A DNA stretch of 64,000 nt, from contig CACBYE010000002.1 of NCBI GenBank assembly GCA_902543375.1, forward strand, positions 1 to 64,000. Reading direction: 5' to 3'. Origin of the DNA: an uncultured Pelagibacteraceae bacterium (GTDB lineage Bacteria; Pseudomonadota; Alphaproteobacteria; Pelagibacterales; Pelagibacteraceae). The notes beneath the pieces are model-generated. The model was given only the letters and a program-made list of their open reading frames with translations, was not told where the DNA came from and searched no databases. Made by a program: the position numbers and the translations under genes. Positions 12,499-25,931 of this stretch are shown in pieces; the stretch's first letter is position 1; each line of letters begins with the position of its first letter.

Positions 12499-14447
12499 AT
12501 CCGATTCTACTACCTAATATCTTTAATCATCCATTCACATATGAAAGTGATTTAAATTTAGAAATTGGTGAATATGTGTCAGTACCGTTTGGTAAAAAAA
12601 AACTTACTGGAGTGGTGTGGGATAAATTAGAAGATGATGAACAAAAAAAATTTAAATTAAAAAAAGTCCTTAGGAAATTACAAGTAAAACCTTTAAAAAA
12701 AACAACTATAAACTTTTTAAATTGGTTCTCAGAATACAATATTATTCCAAAAGGTATGGCTTTAAAATTGGTGCTGTTGAGCAATAATGCAATTGAAAAC
12801 AATCTCAAAAAAAATCTTAAAGCTTTTGAAAGTGATATAAAAAATAGTTCAATAACACTTTCTGAAGACCAAAAAAAGTCTCTTAAGGAAATGAGTGTTG
12901 TGAAGAACAAGTTTAGAGTACATGTGTTGCAGGGAACAACTGGCTCTGGAAAAACTTTAGTTTATTTTGAAGCACTAAAATCAATAATAAAGAAGGGTTT
13001 TCAAGGCTTAATATTATTACCTGAAATAGGATTAACAGGCCAGTTTGAACAAAAATTTTTTGAATATTTTGGTTTTAATCCAGCTGTATGGCACTCAGGG
13101 ATATCAAAAAAAAAAAAGGAAATAATATGGAGTGGAACTTCCAATGGAAAAATTCAGGTTATAATCGGTGCAAGGTCATCTTTGTTTTTACCATTCGCGA
13201 AACTTGGTATAATTATTGTTGATGAAGAACATGACCAGTCATTTAAGCAAGATGAGGGAGTGACTTACAATGCAAGAGATATGGCAATAGCCAGAGCATC
13301 ATTTGAAAATATTCCTATAAATTTGATAACGGCGGTTCCGTCTATTGAAACATTTGAAAATATAAAAAAGGGAAAATATAGTGTATCTAGGTTAAATCAA
13401 AGATACAAAAATGCATCTCTCCCAAATTATCAAATAATAAATCTAAACAAATCTAAGTTAGAAAAGCAGTCTTGGCTATCAAATGAAATTATTCAAAAGG
13501 TAAATTTACATCTAGAAAAAAAGGATCAAGTTTTATTTTTTCTTAATAGACGAGGATTTTCACCACATGTATTATGTAATAAATGTTATTCAAGTTTTTC
13601 ATGCCCAAATTGTAGCATCAATCTAGTATATCATAAAAAGAAAAATAATTTACTTTGTCATTACTGTGGTTATAGATCTCTTTTAAAAAGAAACTGTTCA
13701 AAAGATGGAAATTGTGAATTTATATTTAGTGGCCCTGGTGTTGAAAGAATATCAGATGAGGTAAAAAGAAAATTCCCAGATAAGAAAATTGAAATCTTTT
13801 CAAGTGATACTATGAACAAAAAAGACTCGATGGATAAGTTGAATAGAATTATTAAAAATGAAATTGATATTTTAGTCGGAACTCAATTAATTTCAAAAGG
13901 ATTTCATTTTCCAAATTTAAATTGTATTGTAGTTGTTGATATTGATCTTTCTTCGCAAGGACATGATTTAAGAGGGGCAGAGAAGAACTTACAACTTTAT
14001 CATCAACTTTCAGGAAGAGCTGGTAGAACTGGGAAACCAGCTACAGTTTATTTTCAAACATATAATCATGATACAAAAATGATTGATGATATTACTAATA
14101 AAAATCCTGATATTTTTTTAGAGAGAGAGTTAGAGATTAGAAAAAAAAATAAGCTTCCTCCATTTCAAAGATTTATCTCACTAATACTTACTGGCGAAAA
14201 CGAAAATAAATTAGAAGCAGAAGCTATAGGGTTTAAAAATTTTATAGAAAGTAAAATTGAAGGAAATGTATTGGGTCCAGTAAGTGCACCCATATTTAGA
14301 TTGAATAGAAAATTTAGAGTTAGATTACTGATAAGAGGAATTAAATCTATGAAAGTACAAAACTCAATTGCAAAAATTATTCCAAACTATAAGTTTGCAG
14401 CTGGAATAAAACTTTCAGTTGATGTTGACCCAATAAACTTCAATTAA
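12492..14447 (+). CDS. priA: Primosomal protein N' (replication restart helicase PriA)
   Basis: This superfamily 2 DNA helicase restarts stalled replication forks. The 651 aa length is shorter than the ~730 aa of E. coli, mostly at the N-terminal DNA-binding part. Walker A is GTTGSGKT at about residue 147 and the DEAH-type box is VDEEHDQSF near 244. A zinc-binding block of paired cysteines (CNKCYSSFSCPNC, then CHYC and nearby Cys) lies near 365-405. Helicase motif VI appears as HQLSGRAGRTGKP. The gene sits just before the atp operon, a common alphaproteobacterial position. Confidence 0.95.
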   Translation: MKYPILLPNIFNHPFTYESDLNLEIGEYVSVPFGKKKLTGVVWDKLEDDEQKKFKLKKVLRKLQVKPLKKTTINFLNWFSEYNIIPKGMALKLVLLSNNAIENNLKKNLKAFESDIKNSSITLSEDQKKSLKEMSVVKNKFRVHVLQGTTGSGKTLVYFEALKSIIKKGFQGLILLPEIGLTGQFEQKFFEYFGFNPAVWHSGISKKKKEIIWSGTSNGKIQVIIGARSSLFLPFAKLGIIIVDEEHDQSFKQDEGVTYNARDMAIARASFENIPINLITAVPSIETFENIKKGKYSVSRLNQRYKNASLPNYQIINLNKSKLEKQSWLSNEIIQKVNLHLEKKDQVLFFLNRRGFSPHVLCNKCYSSFSCPNCSINLVYHKKKNNLLCHYCGYRSLLKRNCSKDGNCEFIFSGPGVERISDEVKRKFPDKKIEIFSSDTMNKKDSMDKLNRIIKNEIDILVGTQLISKGFHFPNLNCIVVVDIDLSSQGHDLRGAEKNLQLYHQLSGRAGRTGKPATVYFQTYNHDTKMIDDITNKNPDIFLERELEIRKKNKLPPFQRFISLILTGENENKLEAEAIGFKNFIESKIEGNVLGPVSAPIFRLNRKFRVRLLIRGIKSMKVQNSIAKIIPNYKFAAGIKLSVDVDPINFN

Positions 14448-14555
14448 TGACCAAAAAAAGACCTTTTTAACAAATCGGTTACTTGAAGACCTAAAGGTCA
14501 TATGTTAATTAAAGCCTGATTTTAATTTAATCTTCAATATTATATAGGTACAGAG
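14448..14555 (+). promoter_or_regulatory. Leader region of the atp operon with nested inverted repeats
   Basis: A 108-base gap, one of the largest here. GACCTTT (14460-14466) is complementary to AAAGGTC (14493-14499); TGACC at 14448-14452 is complementary to GGTCA at 14496-14500; GACC-TAAA-GGTC can form a small local stem (14488-14499). AGACCT occurs twice. A TATTAT/TATATA box lies at 14538-14546, close to the atpH start, with no good -35 element. I infer that the atp promoter or an RNA leader structure lies here but cannot place it exactly. Confidence 0.35.
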
Positions 14556-15113
14556 TTGAGTAAAGACACAGGATTTTCAATAACTTCAGCAGAAAGATAT
14601 TCGCTCGCACTTTATGAGCTATCCAATGAAGGCAATCTTTTGACTCAAATTGAAGAACAGTGCTTATCAATCTTGGGTTTAATAAACTCAAGTAAAGAGT
14701 TTAAAAATTTAATAAAAGATCCAACAACTAAACAAGTTGATTTATTTAAGATTATAACTTCAATTTCGGAGAATAATAAATTTGAGACTTTATTTAAAGA
14801 TTTTTTAAATTTTTTAATTCAAAAAAGAAGATTCTTTTTTTTAGAGAGAATTCTTCAAAGTTTTATTGAGATATGTTCAAAAAAAAGAGGTGAACTTAAA
14901 GCAGAATTAAAATCTTCAAAAGAATTGTCCAATGATGAAATAATTAAAATTACCGAGGAACTAACTAAAAATTTTGGTTCGAAAATAAAATTAAACTACA
15001 AATATGATCAAAGTTTAATAGGAGGTTTAGTTCTTCAAGTCGGAAGTACTATGGTTGATACTTCTATTAAAAATAAATTACAACAAATTCAAAACAGAAT
15101 GACAGAGGTATAA
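14556..15113 (+). CDS. atpH: ATP synthase F1 delta subunit
   Basis: The delta subunit of F1, the peripheral-stalk connector, 185 aa, a normal length. It has the N-terminal helical OSCP/delta domain (SAERYSLALYELS) and the C-terminal segment DQSLIGGLVLQVGSTMVDTSIKNKL in which the family signature lies. The start codon is TTG; there is no suitable ATG nearby and the preceding bases have only a weak AGG. It abuts atpA directly. The F0 genes are not in this window, as expected for alphaproteobacteria, where F0 and F1 operons are separate. Confidence 0.95.
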   Translation: MSKDTGFSITSAERYSLALYELSNEGNLLTQIEEQCLSILGLINSSKEFKNLIKDPTTKQVDLFKIITSISENNKFETLFKDFLNFLIQKRRFFFLERILQSFIEICSKKRGELKAELKSSKELSNDEIIKITEELTKNFGSKIKLNYKYDQSLIGGLVLQVGSTMVDTSIKNKLQQIQNRMTEV

Positions 15114-16649
15114 ATGGAAATAAATCCTTCAGAAGTTACAAAAATACTAAAAGAACAAATTAAAAATTTTGGTGCAAAGACTGAGGTTACTGAAGTTGGT
15201 CAAGTGTTATCTGTTGGAGATGGTATTGCTAGAATTTATGGATTAGATAATGTTCAAGCTGGTGAGATGGTTGAGTTTACTGATGGCTCAAAAGGTATGG
15301 CTCTTAACTTAGAAAGTGAAAATGTTGGGGTAGTAATCTTTGGTGATGACAGAAATATTAAAGAAGGTGATGTTGTTAAAAGAACAGGTAATATTGTTGA
15401 TACACCAGTTGGAAAAGAACTTTTAGGTAGAGTAGTTGATGGCTTAGGAAATCCAATTGATGGAAAAGGAGCGTTGGATAAAAGTGTTAAAAAAATGAGG
15501 GTAGAGGTTAAAGCACCTGGTATTATTCCTAGACAATCAGTTAGTGAACCAATGCAAACCGGATTAAAATCAATTGATAGTTTAGTACCAATTGGAAGAG
15601 GCCAAAGAGAATTAATTATTGGAGACAGACAGACAGGTAAAACTGCTGTTGCTGTAGATGCAATTATAAATCAAAAAAAAATTAATGAGTCAGGTGATGA
15701 GAAACAAAAATTATACTGTATCTATGTTGCAGTCGGTCAAAAAAGGTCAACAGTAAGACAAATTCAAAAAACGTTAGAAGAAGCTGGTGCGATGGAGTAC
15801 ACAACTATTGTTGCTGCTACAGCATCAGACTCAGCTCCATTACAATTTTTAGCTCCTTATACAGGTTGCGCCATGGGTGAATATTTTAGAGATAACGGAA
15901 TGCATGCTTTAATTATTTATGACGATTTATCAAAACAAGCTGTAGCATATAGGCAAATGTCTCTTCTTCTAAGAAGACCGCCAGGAAGAGAAGCTTATCC
16001 AGGAGATGTATTTTACTTGCACAGTAGGTTATTAGAAAGAGCAGCAAAACTTAGTGATGAACATGGTGGAGGATCACTAACTGCACTCCCAATAATTGAA
16101 ACCCAAGGAGGTGATGTGTCTGCATTTATCCCAACAAATGTAATTTCAATTACAGATGGCCAGATATTTTTAGAAACAGAACTTTTTAACCAAGGTATTA
16201 GACCAGCAATTAATGTTGGTTTATCTGTATCGAGGGTTGGGTCTTCAGCTCAAACAAAAGCAATGAAAAAAGTATCAGGATCTATGAAACTTGAGTTAGC
16301 ACAGTACAGAGAAATGGCGGCTTTTGCTCAATTTGGATCAGATTTAGATGCTTCTACTCAGCAGCTACTTAATAGAGGTTCAAAATTGACTGAACTTTTA
16401 AAACAAAAACAATATTCACCATTGACGGTCGCAGAGCAAGTAGTATCTGTTTTTTGTGGAGTTAAAGGTTATTTAGATGATATCAATTTAAAAGATATTG
16501 CAGAGTTTGAGTCTAAAATAATTGAAAAGTGCAAATCCGATAAGCCTGAGATAATTGATTCAATTCAAAGTTCTGGAAAACTTGAAGAAGATAAAGAAAA
16601 ACTATTAATAGATGTAATTACTCAACTTAAACAAAACTTTAAATCATAA
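15114..16649 (+). CDS. atpA: ATP synthase F1 alpha subunit
   Basis: The non-catalytic nucleotide-binding subunit of F1, 511 aa, full length. Walker A is GDRQTGKTA near residue 170. The family signature [14 protein letters not shown] is present near residue 365, including the arginine that reaches the catalytic beta site. It begins on the base after the atpH stop, and atpG follows after six bases. Confidence 0.99.
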   Translation: MEINPSEVTKILKEQIKNFGAKTEVTEVGQVLSVGDGIARIYGLDNVQAGEMVEFTDGSKGMALNLESENVGVVIFGDDRNIKEGDVVKRTGNIVDTPVGKELLGRVVDGLGNPIDGKGALDKSVKKMRVEVKAPGIIPRQSVSEPMQTGLKSIDSLVPIGRGQRELIIGDRQTGKTAVAVDAIINQKKINESGDEKQKLYCIYVAVGQKRSTVRQIQKTLEEAGAMEYTTIVAATASDSAPLQFLAPYTGCAMGEYFRDNGMHALIIYDDLSKQAVAYRQMSLLLRRPPGREAYPGDVFYLHSRLLERAAKLSDEHGGGSLTALPIIETQGGDVSAFIPTNVISITDGQIFLETELFNQGIRPAINVGLSVSRVGSSAQTKAMKKVSGSMKLELAQYREMAAFAQFGSDLDASTQQLLNRGSKLTELLKQKQYSPLTVAEQVVSVFCGVKGYLDDINLKDIAEFESKIIEKCKSDKPEIIDSIQSSGKLEEDKEKLLIDVITQLKQNFKS

Positions 16650-16655
16650 TAAGAA

Positions 16656-18951
<2,296 letters not shown>

Positions 18952-18952
<1 letters not shown>

Positions 18953-19344
18953 TGAGTGAAGAGTTTAAAATTGAAATAGTAAATCCTGAAAAATCTTTTC
19001 TTGTAAAAGAAGATGTTTTAGAGACAGTAGTACCTGCATTTGAAGGAGAAATGGGAATTTTAAAAGACCACATTTCCATTATATCTTTTTTGAAACCTGG
19101 GATAATAAAGATTTTTTCAAAATCAGGAGATGAAAATTATTATGTTGAAGATGGAATAGTGGAGTTTAAAAATAATAATTTATCTATTTTAACTAGTTAC
19201 ATATTTAATGTTGCGAATTTAGATAAATCAAAAAAAGAAAATTTGCTTAAAAAAGCTGAGGAAGAAGCAGGTAAAACTGATATAAGCGATCAGTCTAAAT
19301 ATCTAGCTGATCAAAAAGTTCAAGTTTTAAGATTAATTAATTGA
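18952..19344 (+). CDS. atpC: ATP synthase F1 epsilon subunit
   Basis: The central-stalk subunit that couples and can inhibit rotation, 130 aa. It has the N-terminal beta-sandwich (EIVNPEKSFLVKEDVLETVVPAFEGEMGIL, low-complexity Glu/Lys start) and a short C-terminal helical part. It overlaps atpD by one base. Its 3' end overlaps the 3' end of the convergent rppH gene by eight bases, leaving no room for a dedicated terminator. Confidence 0.95.
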
Positions 19345-19813
19345 TAATTTTGCCAATTTTTTCCTTAAGTTCTTTGTAAACGTGTAATTTAAAATCTACC
19401 ACTATTTCTGTTAAAGCCTCTAATTCAATCCATTTCCATTCTAGAAATTCAGGTTTTTTAGTTTGGATATTTATTTCCTTATCCTCGCCAATAAATTTCA
19501 TTATGAACCATTTTTGTTTTTGCCCCTTATATTTACCTTTCCAAATAATCCCTAATAAATGATCAGGTAATAAATATGTGATAAAGCCGTCTAATTCTTT
19601 AATGAGCTCTACCTTTGTAATACTGGTTTCCTCTTCTAATTCTCTATAAGCAGCTGAAAGATAATCCTCACCTTCGTCAATACCTCCTTGCGGCATTTGC
19701 CAAAAATTTTTAGGATTATCTATTCTTTTTGCGACGAAAATTTTATTTTTTTTGTTTAATACGATGATACCTACTCCACTGCGTAGTGGTAAATTCTTAT
19801 ATTGATCTTTCAT
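19337..19813 (-). CDS. rppH: RNA pyrophosphohydrolase (Nudix family)
   Basis: It likely removes pyrophosphate from 5'-triphosphate mRNA ends and so starts mRNA decay. At 158 aa it matches the RppH/NudH subgroup (NPKNFWQMPQGGIDEGED start of the domain). The Nudix box has the expected pattern Gx5Ex7RELxEE, with the metal-binding REL-EEE helix, but the usual Gly after EExx is Ser (EETSI). It is last in the nadD-rsfS-ctpA-rppH block, one base after the ctpA stop. Another dinucleoside-polyphosphate hydrolase role is possible. Confidence 0.88.
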   Translation of the reverse strand: MKDQYKNLPLRSGVGIIVLNKKNKIFVAKRIDNPKNFWQMPQGGIDEGEDYLSAAYRELEEETSITKVELIKELDGFITYLLPDHLLGIIWKGKYKGQKQKWFIMKFIGEDKEINIQTKKPEFLEWKWIELEALTEIVVDFKLHVYKELKEKIGKIIN

Positions 19814-20956
19814 TTAGCCGTTTAATAGTTTTAAAGCGTAATCTAATTGATTGTCAGTCTCAGTTTTAATTCTAAATTCATCTGACTCCTCATTAATTTC
19901 AATATCTGGACTTACTCCAACTTCAGAAATTGATTTACCTGATGGTAAGTAATATTTTGCAACTGTTAATCTTATAGCTCCTTTATTTTTAAGTGGTATT
20001 ATTGATTGAACTGACCCTTTTCCATAACTATTCTCTCCTAGTATTATTGCTCTTTTATGGTCTTTGAGCGCACCAGCAACTATTTCTGATGCTGATGCAG
20101 ATCCATAATTTATTAGGATTATTAAAGTTTTACCATTTATTAGATCTCCTTTTTTAGCGAACCACTTTCTGTTTTCAGAAGCCTTTCTACTTTTAGTAGA
20201 TACTATCTCTCCATTATTTAAAAAAAAATCTGAAACCTTAATTGCTTGAGATAATAAACCACCAGGGTTATTTCTTAAATCAAGAATATATGAATTAACA
20301 TTCTGATTTTTTTCAAATCTTTTGATTTGATTTTTAATTTGTTCGCTACTATTTTCATTAAAAGAGGTTAATCTAATATAACCAATATTTTTTTTTAAAA
20401 GTTCAGCTCTAACGGACCTAATCTCAATAATTTCTCTTACAATATTAAAGTTGAGGGCTTTCTTTTGACCTACTCTCCTAATTGTTAAATTGATTGATGA
20501 ACCAACAGGTCCTCTCATTAAATCTACTGCCTCACTTAAAGACTTACCCTGAACTTGCACGTTATCTATTTTTATTATGTAATCTCCTGCCTTGATCCCT
20601 GCTTTTGACGCAGGTGTATCATCAATTGGAGAAATAACTTTAACTACTCCAGACTCCATACCCACCTCTATTCCTAAGCCACCAAATTCACCACTCGTTT
20701 CTGTTTGCATTTCGTTAAAAATTTCTGGAGACATGTATGCTGAATAAGGGTCAAGTGATTGCAACAAACCATTGATTGCAGAATCCATACTATCTGACTG
20801 ATTTATTTCATCTACATATTCTTTGTTGATTTTTTCTAACACCTCCCCAAATAAATCAATTTTTTCATAGATGTTGTTTTCAGCAGAGTTTACAAAATTT
20901 AAAGTTAAAAATTTTAAAAAAATTAAGGTACTAAAAAAAAGGTAAGATCTTTTCAT
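19814..20956 (-). CDS. ctpA: Carboxyl-terminal processing protease (S41 family)
   Basis: A periplasmic tail-specific protease of 380 aa. A hydrophobic signal sequence covers about residues 5-24. A PDZ domain follows (about 90-165, GGLGIEVGM and the AGIKAGDYI loop). The peptidase domain has the serine in NYGSASASEI (Ser about 288) and the catalytic Lys313 in ENSYGKGSVQ. It probably trims C-termini of envelope proteins. The start overlaps the rsfS stop by four bases. In many alphaproteobacteria rlmH and an EnvC-like peptidase gene lie between rsfS and ctpA; both are absent here. Confidence 0.95.
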   Translation of the reverse strand: MKRSYLFFSTLIFLKFLTLNFVNSAENNIYEKIDLFGEVLEKINKEYVDEINQSDSMDSAINGLLQSLDPYSAYMSPEIFNEMQTETSGEFGGLGIEVGMESGVVKVISPIDDTPASKAGIKAGDYIIKIDNVQVQGKSLSEAVDLMRGPVGSSINLTIRRVGQKKALNFNIVREIIEIRSVRAELLKKNIGYIRLTSFNENSSEQIKNQIKRFEKNQNVNSYILDLRNNPGGLLSQAIKVSDFFLNNGEIVSTKSRKASENRKWFAKKGDLINGKTLIILINYGSASASEIVAGALKDHKRAIILGENSYGKGSVQSIIPLKNKGAIRLTVAKYYLPSGKSISEVGVSPDIEINEESDEFRIKTETDNQLDYALKLLNG

Positions 20957-21303
20957 ATGATAAGTTTTTCTTTTGGGATAAATTCAGACCACATTTTTTC
21001 TAGCTCATAGAATTTTCTTTTTTCAGGGTGAAAAATATGAACTATAACATCTATTCCATCTACTAGTTTCCATTCATTACTTTCTTTTCCCTCAATTTTA
21101 GTATCTTTCATTCCATAATCTTTAAATTTTTCTAAAACCTGTTCCGAGAGTGATTGGATATGTCTAGAGGAAGTGCCGCTCGCAATTACCATGTATTCTG
21201 CCATAGAGCTTTTATCTTTGAGATCTATGCTAACAATATCTAAGGCTTTATTTAAATCTAAAGTTTTAATTATGATTTTTCTTAGATCTGAAATTCTATC
21301 CAT
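20953..21303 (-). CDS. rsfS: Ribosomal silencing factor RsfS
   Basis: It binds ribosomal protein L14 and blocks subunit joining under starvation. The 116 aa protein shows the DUF143/Iojap core: KALDIVSIDLKDKSSMAEYMVIASGTSSRHIQ, then EGKESNEWKLVDGIDVIVHIF and a conserved YELEKMW end. Neighbours nadD and ctpA match the standard alphaproteobacterial order. It overlaps ctpA by four bases. Confidence 0.95.
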   Translation of the reverse strand: MDRISDLRKIIIKTLDLNKALDIVSIDLKDKSSMAEYMVIASGTSSRHIQSLSEQVLEKFKDYGMKDTKIEGKESNEWKLVDGIDVIVHIFHPEKRKFYELEKMWSEFIPKEKLII

Positions 21304-21320
21304 TAGTTAATTAAAGCATA

Positions 21321-21842
21321 TCAAATTTTTCTTAATTGAGAAGAAGAAATATTGACCTTATTAAATTCAATAAATTTCAAATTTTTATCATTTAATTTTT
21401 TAAATGTTATTGAATTTAATGATTTTTTTTTGAAACCATGTCTATCAAAAACAACAATATTACACTTTTGTGAAATTGACTTCCACTTATGCCATTTATG
21501 AAACTTTATTAAGTTATCTGCTCCCATAATAAAGTATATTTCATATTTTTTATTCTTTGAAATATGATTTATTAAATTAATTGTTTTATTTGATTTTATG
21601 ATATTTTCGTAAAATTTTACTTTTATTAGATTATTTGCTCCGATGACACTTTTGCAATATTTGATTCTATTTTCTAAACTTGTAAAAGAATTTTTTTTGA
21701 ATGGGTTCTTTTTTGTTATCGCCCATATTACTTTTTTTAGATTAAATCTTTTAATTGCTTCGTTCGATATGGCCAAGTGTCCTTTATGAGCTGGATCAAA
21801 AGATCCACCTAGAATACCTATTTTATTTTTTCCTACAGGCAA
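21321..21842 (-). CDS. nadD: Nicotinate-nucleotide adenylyltransferase
   Basis: It converts nicotinate mononucleotide and ATP to deamido-NAD in NAD synthesis. The 173 aa protein starts with the nucleotidyltransferase motif GILGGSFDPAHKGHL (HxGH signature). The middle segment FIMGADNLIKFHKWHKW is characteristic of NadD. The end (SSSQLRKI region) is slightly short: the usual ISSTxIR motif appears as ISSSQLRK and the protein stops there. It lies one base downstream of proA. Confidence 0.92.
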   Translation of the reverse strand: MPVGKNKIGILGGSFDPAHKGHLAISNEAIKRFNLKKVIWAITKKNPFKKNSFTSLENRIKYCKSVIGANNLIKVKFYENIIKSNKTINLINHISKNKKYEIYFIMGADNLIKFHKWHKWKSISQKCNIVVFDRHGFKKKSLNSITFKKLNDKNLKFIEFNKVNISSSQLRKI

Positions 21843-21843
21843 T

Positions 21844-23093
21844 CTATTTCCTTACCTTACCTTTGCTCGTAACCATATACTTATAAGAAACTAATTGGTT
21901 TAATCCTACAGGACCCCGAGGCGGTAGAACATTTGTTGATATTCCAACTTCACCACCAAATCCAAATTCTCCACCGTCTGCAAATTGTGTGGAGGTATTG
22001 TGCATTGCAATTGAACTTTTAACCTCATGTAAGAATTTTTTTGCTGACTTTTTGTTTTTTGTAATAATACAATCAGTATGCATAGTTCCATATTCATTTA
22101 TATGAGAAATCGCTTCTTGTAAGTTTTTAACTGATTTTACAGAAACAGTAGAGGATAAATATTCTTTTGACCAATCTCTGATTGTTGCTTTTTTAATTTT
22201 ACCCTTATAAATTTTTCTTATTTTATTATCACCAATAATTTCACAACCTTTTTCCTCTAGTTTTTTTAAAATATCAATTCCAAACTTTTTAATTACACGC
22301 TCATTAAGTAAAATTGTTTCAGTCGCTCCACAAATTGCTGTATTCCGTAGTTTTGCATTAATTATTACTTTAGTAGCAATTCTAGGGTCAGCATCTTTGT
22401 CTACGTAAGTATGACAAACACCTTCTAAGTGACCAATAGTTGGAATTTTAGATATACTTTGCACTTTTTTAACTAAATTTTTTCCACCTCTTGGTATGAT
22501 TACATCGATAAAATTAACCATTTTGGTTAGTAAAAAATCAACTACTTTCCTTTTTTTTATATCGATGAATTGAACAAAATTTTGATTAACATTGTTATTT
22601 TTTAAAGCTTTTCTAAATAGATTTGACAAGATTTTATTAGAGTAAAAGGCCTCAGAACCACCTTTTAGAATGACAGGATTTCCGGATTTAAAACACAATG
22701 ATGCAACATCAGAAGTTACATTCGGTCTACTTTCATAAATTACTCCAATCACTCCTATTGGAATTGATATTTTTGAAAATTCAAGTCCATTTGGCCTCTT
22801 CCATTTCTCAATGATGTTATTTGTTGGGTCCTTTAAGTTAATTATTTTTTTAATTGAATTAATTATATCTAAGATTTTTTTTTCATTTAAAATTAATCGG
22901 TTTATTAAGTTATTCTTTAAGTTTATTTTAATTGCCTGATTTATATCTTTTTTATTTTCTTTAAGAATTAAATATTTATTTTTATTTATCAATTTAAGAT
23001 AATCACTCAAAACTTTATTTTTTTTATTAGTACTTATTGGTTGTGCAAATGCTTCTTTTGATCTTTTTCCAATACTAATTAATATTTTACTCA

Positions 23094-23094
<1 letters not shown>
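21844..23094 (-). CDS. proA: Glutamate-5-semialdehyde dehydrogenase
   Basis: The second step of proline synthesis, reducing glutamyl-5-phosphate with NADPH. It is 416 aa, normal. Conserved stretches include IGVIYESRPNVTSDVASLC, RGGKNLVKKVQ and GHLEGVCHTYVD. The active-site Cys is in LRNTAICGATETIL near residue 255. The C-terminal end has FADGGEFGFGGEVGIST. It overlaps proB by one base (ATGA-type junction). Confidence 0.97.
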
Positions 23095-25197
<2,103 letters not shown>

Positions 25198-25200
25198 CTA

Positions 25201-25455
25201 TTAATTGGGTTTTACTGAAACAAAAGTTCGATCTGATTTTGTTTTTTTAAAAACTACTTTTCCTTTAATTACTGAAAAAATTGAGTGATCTTTACCCATT
25301 CCTACATTTTCCCCAGGAAATATTTTTGTACCCCTCTGTCTTACAATAATGTTTCCAGGTATAACAGTTTGTCCACCATATTTTTTGACACCAAGTCTTC
25401 GCCCAGCACTATCACGTCCATTTCTAGATGATCCACCTGCTTTTTTTGTTGCCAT
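25201..25455 (-). CDS. rpmA: 50S ribosomal protein L27
   Basis: A small basic ribosomal protein of 84 aa at the peptidyl-transferase centre. It starts [20 protein letters not shown], the universal L27 N-terminus, and includes [15 protein letters not shown]. It is 13 bases downstream of rplU and is probably expressed from the same promoter. Confidence 0.99.
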   Translation of the reverse strand: MATKKAGGSSRNGRDSAGRRLGVKKYGGQTVIPGNIIVRQRGTKIFPGENVGMGKDHSIFSVIKGKVVFKKTKSDRTFVSVKPN

Positions 25456-25468
25456 AATTAATTCCTAG

Positions 25469-25867
25469 TTATTTACTAGCCTCTTTTTTTGTTTCTGTCT
25501 TTTTTTTTATCTTAGAAACATTTTCAGCTTCTGAAAGAATTTTACCGTCTTTTGAAAAAATTTTATTTATTCTAATCAAAGAATATTCTTGTCTATGTCC
25601 ATTTTTTCTCCGTGAGTTTTGCCTTCTTCTTTTTTTGAAAATCAACACAGTCCTATTTTTACTATTTTTAATTAAGTCAGCCTCAACTTTTGCACCATTT
25701 ACTATTGGAGCTCCAATTTCTATTTTGCTATCATCTCCGTAAGCCAAAATTTCATTAAATTCTATTTTTGAGCTAGCTTTAGAGTCTGCTAATTTTTCTA
25801 TTTTTAAAATCTCTCCAGATTTGACTTTATATTGTTTACCACCTGTTTTTATTACAGCGAATGACAT
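25469..25867 (-). CDS. rplU: 50S ribosomal protein L21
   Basis: L21 binds 23S rRNA; with this start it is 132 aa. The frame is open upstream to 25921, but the ATG at 25867 (MSFAVIKTGGKQYKV) gives the universal L21 N-terminus. It has a GGAG ribosome site nine bases upstream, and the longer version would run into the -10/-35 promoter at 25894-25921. The C-terminal tail is Lys/Glu-rich (TETKKEASK), extended relative to the ~103 aa E. coli protein. Confidence 0.95.
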   Translation of the reverse strand: MSFAVIKTGGKQYKVKSGEILKIEKLADSKASSKIEFNEILAYGDDSKIEIGAPIVNGAKVEADLIKNSKNRTVLIFKKRRRQNSRRKNGHRQEYSLIRINKIFSKDGKILSEAENVSKIKKKTETKKEASK

Positions 25868-25893
25868 ATAAATACTCCAAATTTTATTAGGGC

Positions 25894-25921
25894 AATATAG
25901 TCTTAGCAAAGTTATAGTCAA
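25894..25921 (-). promoter_or_regulatory. Sigma70-type promoter of the rplU-rpmA-obgE block
   Basis: On the minus strand TTGACT (25916-25921), a 16-base spacer and TATATT (25894-25899). The predicted start, near 25887, gives a leader of about 20 bases with GGAG before the rplU ATG. It lies between gloB and rplU, the only gap upstream of this long same-strand block. Confidence 0.6.
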
Positions 25922-25931
25922 GTTTTATAAA

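Noticed and set aside
12527-12910. 127-codon minus-strand open frame, Phe/Ser-rich
   Set aside because: It is antisense to the priA N-terminal region, and its composition mirrors Lys/Glu codons on the other strand.
25868-25921. Upstream extension of rplU by 18 codons
   Set aside because: It adds unrelated residues before the universal L21 start and covers a good -35/-10 promoter, and the ATG at 25867 has its own GGAG site.
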